The notes below the pieces were generated by a model that saw nothing but the letters and a program-made list of their open reading frames with translations, did no database searches and was not told the DNA's origin. DNA of 64,000 bases from Sunxiuqinia elliptica (GTDB lineage: Bacteria; Bacteroidota; Bacteroidia; Bacteroidales; Prolixibacteraceae). Numbering within the stretch: the stretch's first letter is position 1; every line of letters starts with the position of its first letter. The position numbers and the translations under genes are program-made. This document shows positions 61,156 through 64,000 of the stretch, in pieces. The stretch covers positions 124,001 to 188,000 of the forward strand of contig NZ_FONW01000004.1 of NCBI RefSeq assembly GCF_900113005.1, read 5' to 3'.

Positions 61156-61848
61156 ATGGAACAATCGGACAGTTATAATGTCAAACAAATAATAAGCTCT
61201 TTATCACATGAACTAAGAACGCCACTTACGATTCTTAGTTCAAACCTTCAATTATTAAAAGATCACCAATTCAAATTAGAAGATGAGTTGCGAAAAGAGA
61301 CCTTCCAACTCTGTGAGGAAGCGCTACACTCTGTTACCCAATTTTTGGACGATATTCACTTTTTGAATATTGCGAATAAAGGAGAACTTCGAAAAAAATC
61401 AAAGAAATTCTCGATAGACCATATGATCAATCATATTTTAAATGATCATCATACCAAGTTTTATCATTCGCCTAGAATCAAGACAGAGATTCATCTTGAA
61501 GATGATTCTTTTCTTTCAGATGAATTGCTATTAAGCAAAGCAATCACTAACTTGCTAGATAATGCGTATAAATTTTCAGGGAAAGAAGTATGGTTAAAGT
61601 TAACCAATGCCAATAAATGCCTGACAATTGAAATTGAGGACCAAGGAGCAGGAATTCCTGCCAGAGAAATGGATTTGATTTTCATGCCATTTTATCGATG
61701 CGATAATGTGAAAATGCTTAGTGGCTCAGGGTTAGGGCTTTCAATCACCCAACAAGCCATTAACTGTTTAAATGGAGAGATTAAAATTGAAAGTACTCTT
61801 ACTAAAGGGACAAAAGTCAAACTAAAAATTCTTTCAGATGAATTCTAA
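61156..61848 (+). CDS. Soluble sensor histidine kinase
   Basis: 230 residues from the ATG at 61156 (MEQSDSYNVKQIISSLSHELRTPLT). Only the HisKA and HATPase_c domains are present: H18 phosphoacceptor in SHELRTPLT, NLLDNAYKFS (N box), DQGAGIP (G1) and GSGLGLSI (G2). No sensory or membrane domain, so input must come through another protein. It overlaps the response regulator by 11 bases. Confidence 0.92.
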   Translation: MEQSDSYNVKQIISSLSHELRTPLTILSSNLQLLKDHQFKLEDELRKETFQLCEEALHSVTQFLDDIHFLNIANKGELRKKSKKFSIDHMINHILNDHHTKFYHSPRIKTEIHLEDDSFLSDELLLSKAITNLLDNAYKFSGKEVWLKLTNANKCLTIEIEDQGAGIPAREMDLIFMPFYRCDNVKMLSGSGLGLSITQQAINCLNGEIKIESTLTKGTKVKLKILSDEF

Positions 61849-62929
61849 AAAGATATTGATTATTGAAGATGATTTAGCTTTGAGCAAAACGTTAAAAAAT
61901 GTTTTAAAATTAAATAATTACGAAGCGAACATTGCCAGCACCGGAGCTGAAGGAATACAAAAAGCTTACGAATATTGCCCAGATCTGATTTTATGCGATA
62001 TTAACATGAAACCCATTGATGGCTATCAAGTATACAATATCCTAAAAGATAGTGCTCTTACAAGTCGTATCCCATTCATTTTCATTACTGGCCGTTCCGA
62101 ACTAAACGACATCCGTTTTGGCTTGGAGCTGGGTGTTGACGATTACATCGTCAAGCCATTTGAAAACGAAGAGCTTTTAAAATCTATAAAAGTAAGGATC
62201 GAGAAATACGAGAAGTTAGTAAACATTGGTAAAAACGACTACAACACGCTCCTGAACCTATCCCCAAACGGAGTTTTTGTGTTTGATGGAGAAACGATTT
62301 ACGAAACCAATAAAGCTTTTCACGATTTAACCGGATTGAGTGAAACAGAGGTTAAAAAAATTACCTTCAAGGATTTGATTACAAACAAACAATATGAGAA
62401 AATTGAAGGTCGAATCATGAAATGCTCGAATGGCTTAAGTGGTAATTTTAGTGAAGAAATCCAGATAAAGACAGCTAACGGAAACTTCGAAAAATTTGTT
62501 CTACATGTTTCTCCGAGCCAGAAATACAATGGTTTTACCTTACTCATTGGATTGCTTTCTCCTAAAGAACAAGCAGGAGAGCCGACGCAAATGGAATACC
62601 AAAAGATTGTGAATATCCTTGAGGAAGAAAAGATTCACGTCTCGGGGCATTTAGCCAACAAACTGCATGAAGCTTTTGAGAATGGCAATGGCACCTCACA
62701 TTCAATCACCACCACCACTTTAGTTGCCAAATCAGTCTTTTCTAAGAGAGAACAAGAAGTACTCACATTGTCTTGCAAAGGATTGCCAATTAAAATCATA
62801 GCTGATCAATTGTCAATTTCTGACCGAACAGTTGAAAAACACAGAGCCAGTTTGATGGAAAAAACGGGCGCTAAAAATATTGTTGAAGTCATTATTTACG
62901 CGCTAAAAAATGATTTAGTGGAAATTTAA
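61838..62929 (+). CDS. Response regulator with PAS and LuxR-type HTH
   Basis: 363 residues: receiver domain (1-115) with D54 as phosphoacceptor in LILCDINMKP and K in YIVKPF; a PAS domain (about 135-235) with FDGETIYETNKAFHDLTGLSETEV; and a LuxR HTH at the C-terminus (SKREQEVLTLSCKGLPIKIIADQLSISDRTVEKHRASLMEKTGAKNIVEVI). A PAS within a response regulator lets it sense a small ligand or redox state itself. The unusual layout of a truncated kinase plus PAS-regulator suggests the PAS may be the signal input. Confidence 0.93.
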   Translation: MNSKKILIIEDDLALSKTLKNVLKLNNYEANIASTGAEGIQKAYEYCPDLILCDINMKPIDGYQVYNILKDSALTSRIPFIFITGRSELNDIRFGLELGVDDYIVKPFENEELLKSIKVRIEKYEKLVNIGKNDYNTLLNLSPNGVFVFDGETIYETNKAFHDLTGLSETEVKKITFKDLITNKQYEKIEGRIMKCSNGLSGNFSEEIQIKTANGNFEKFVLHVSPSQKYNGFTLLIGLLSPKEQAGEPTQMEYQKIVNILEEEKIHVSGHLANKLHEAFENGNGTSHSITTTTLVAKSVFSKREQEVLTLSCKGLPIKIIADQLSISDRTVEKHRASLMEKTGAKNIVEVIIYALKNDLVEI

Positions 62930-62955
62930 CCAAACACATTTCACAAGAACGAAAT

Positions 62956-62987
62956 AAAAATCCCGTCCATAACCGGACGGGATTTTT
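62956..62987. terminator. Bidirectional terminator
   Basis: Stem AAAAATCCCGTCC (62956-62968) / GGACGGGATTTTT (62975-62987), loop of six; T-rich on both strands. Ends the response regulator and sodC. Confidence 0.92.
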
Positions 62988-63014
62988 GTATATCTCTATT
63001 CTTGGAATAATCTG

Positions 63015-63635
63015 TTATTCGTGCTTTGCCACCCCAATTACTCCATAAGCAACCCGGGCACCAGCGGCTCCTGTAGGCTGAGAAGTTAGGTCATCCTCTC
63101 CGGCATGGACAATAATGGAACGCCCAATTATTGAGTGGGCTCCATTTAATTCAAGCATCTTATCGACCATCCGATAATGAGCTTTTCCATTTTCATCTGC
63201 CTCTAAATTTCCGAGGTCACCAACATGCCTTACGTGTGCATGAGGGCCACCATGATCTGTTCCATCGGGGTTAAAATGCCCGCCTGCACTTGTTCCATCA
63301 GGAGCCGAGCAATCTCCGTAGTGATGTACATGAAAACCATGTTTCCCAGGGGTTAATCCTTCTACTGTTGCCTCAACCACAACTCCTTCTGGAGAATCTG
63401 TAAACGTAACAATTCCAGTTACCTCATTCCCCGCTGTAGGATGAAGAACACAAATCGCTTTTTTAATCACCTCGGCCTTTGCATCATGATCATGCCCATG
63501 CCCATGATCGTGGCCATGGTCATGCTCGGCAACGACAGTACTTTTTTCCTTACTGCCCTGTTGCTGATTACAGGCCTGCCCAACAAACAAGATCGTGGCA
63601 AATGCCATCAAGTACAACAAATTTTTCTTTCTCAT
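63015..63635 (-). CDS. sodC: Cu/Zn superoxide dismutase lipoprotein with His-rich extension
   Basis: 206 residues. Lipoprotein signal (LYLMAFATILFVGQAC, Cys22), then a His-Asp-Gly-rich segment (HDHGHDHGHGHDHD, about 38-51) that can hold metal ions, and a SodC domain with the Cu/Zn His ligands in GFHVHHYGDC and GGHFNPDGTDHGGPHAHVRHVGDLGN and GRSIIVHAGEDDL. Periplasmic defence against superoxide. The His-rich tail is a known device for metal capture. Confidence 0.95.
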   Translation of the reverse strand: MRKKNLLYLMAFATILFVGQACNQQQGSKEKSTVVAEHDHGHDHGHGHDHDAKAEVIKKAICVLHPTAGNEVTGIVTFTDSPEGVVVEATVEGLTPGKHGFHVHHYGDCSAPDGTSAGGHFNPDGTDHGGPHAHVRHVGDLGNLEADENGKAHYRMVDKMLELNGAHSIIGRSIIVHAGEDDLTSQPTGAAGARVAYGVIGVAKHE

Positions 63636-63698
63636 AATAAATTGATTTTAAATACATTCATTTTTAAGTATAAAATATAGCTCCAAGCCTGCGTTTAA

Positions 63699-64000
63699 TT
63701 AGAAGCAAGCAATTGGAACATCGGCTTGCTCAAATGCCTTTTCTAACAATCCCTTCTTGACTAAACTCGCCACCAAACCGGGACGTTGCTTTTCGACAAA
63801 CAGTATATCAGGCTCAAGCATTTTTGCATAGTCAAGATATTCTTCCTCAAAATCACCGGAATGAAATTCCTGATAATTAACACTTAAAGCATAAAAAAGA
63901 GATTCCATACTCACACGTGCCCCCTCGTCTACTCTTCTTTTATCATCTTCGGCAATATTAATCACTGGGGCCATTTTCAAGATCCAATCAGCGACGAATT
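63699..64000 (-). CDS. UspA-like universal stress protein (C-terminal part, truncated by window edge)
   Basis: The frame stays open to the right edge of the window, so only the C-terminal ~100 residues are here. The end DILFVEKQRPGLVASLVKKGLLEKAFEQADVPIACF resembles the UspA C-terminus, where LV...SV...V..A..PV is usual. The Met at 63980 is probably not the true start. Confidence 0.55.
   Translation of the reverse strand, partial: FVADWILKMAPVINIAEDDKRRVDEGARVSMESLFYALSVNYQEFHSGDFEEEYLDYAKMLEPDILFVEKQRPGLVASLVKKGLLEKAFEQADVPIACF

Overview
The window reads as a chromosomal segment of a Bacteroidota bacterium, probably a marine or sediment member of the Marinilabiliales (Prolixibacteraceae-like); the family placement is inference. 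Supporting signs are a SusC/SusD pair with a FecI/FecR-type sigma/anti-sigma couple, a PorP/SprF-like protein and a type IX secretion sorting domain, promoters of the TAnnTTTG type, few Shine-Dalgarno sequences, and moderate to low GC.

Layout. 0-4.7 kb (mostly minus): a hexaheme lipoprotein cytochrome behind a Cys-rich Crp/Fnr regulator with an FNR-like box; an SPFH membrane protein - Arc-like regulator - zinc ribbon operon; an ECF sigma factor. 4.8-20.8 kb: housekeeping genes (uvrA, gdhA, MATE exporter, pabB-pabC, YicC-gmk-nadD, a YggS homologue) plus a large unknown Cys-rich protein. 21.4-25.6 kb: a molybdenum-cofactor operon (MobB-like, moeA, moaA, moaC, MOSC-MogA fusion) preceded by a Moco riboswitch with what looks like a complete terminator/antiterminator switch. 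25.8-28.4 kb: kdsA, a Dabb protein and a SpmA/SpmB-like membrane protein. 28.4-30.6 kb: a repeat-rich, gene-poor stretch that includes a 42-nt tandem repeat.

30.6-39.6 kb is the most unusual part: an array of AT-rich, same-direction genes that behaves as an integron cassette array without a working integrase. It starts after an internally deleted tyrosine recombinase. In three cassettes the R' heptamer at the 5' end is the exact reverse complement of the R'' heptamer at the 3' end (GTTAGCG/CGCTAAC, GTTAGGC/GCCTAAC, GTTGTGT/ACACAAC); two more cassettes match with one inserted base. Two attC-like sites have compensatory stem changes, and a third is split by an ORF-less group II intron. Cargo is typical of defence or toxin cassettes: a HEPN-like protein with a membrane partner, a deoxyribosyltransferase/TIR-like protein, a zinc metallopeptidase with a partner, and a DUF262 protein with an Rx4H HEPN protein. 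After the last site lies a secreted C10 peptidase with leucine-rich repeats and a sorting domain.

43-46.6 kb carries a membrane protein, a serine hydrolase and an Ntn-type amide hydrolase. 46.7-60.8 kb is a polysaccharide utilisation locus for uronic-acid polymers: FecI-like sigma, FecR, SusC, SusD, then a separate GH88-kduI-DUF2264-kduD-DUF4861 operon. A LacI repressor is divergent from the latter, and a perfect 24-bp palindrome overlaps the -33 region of the catabolic promoter. GH88 frees unsaturated uronate; KduI and KduD carry its keto form to 2-keto-3-deoxygluconate. The window ends with a two-component pair, a Cu/Zn superoxide dismutase and a truncated UspA-like gene.
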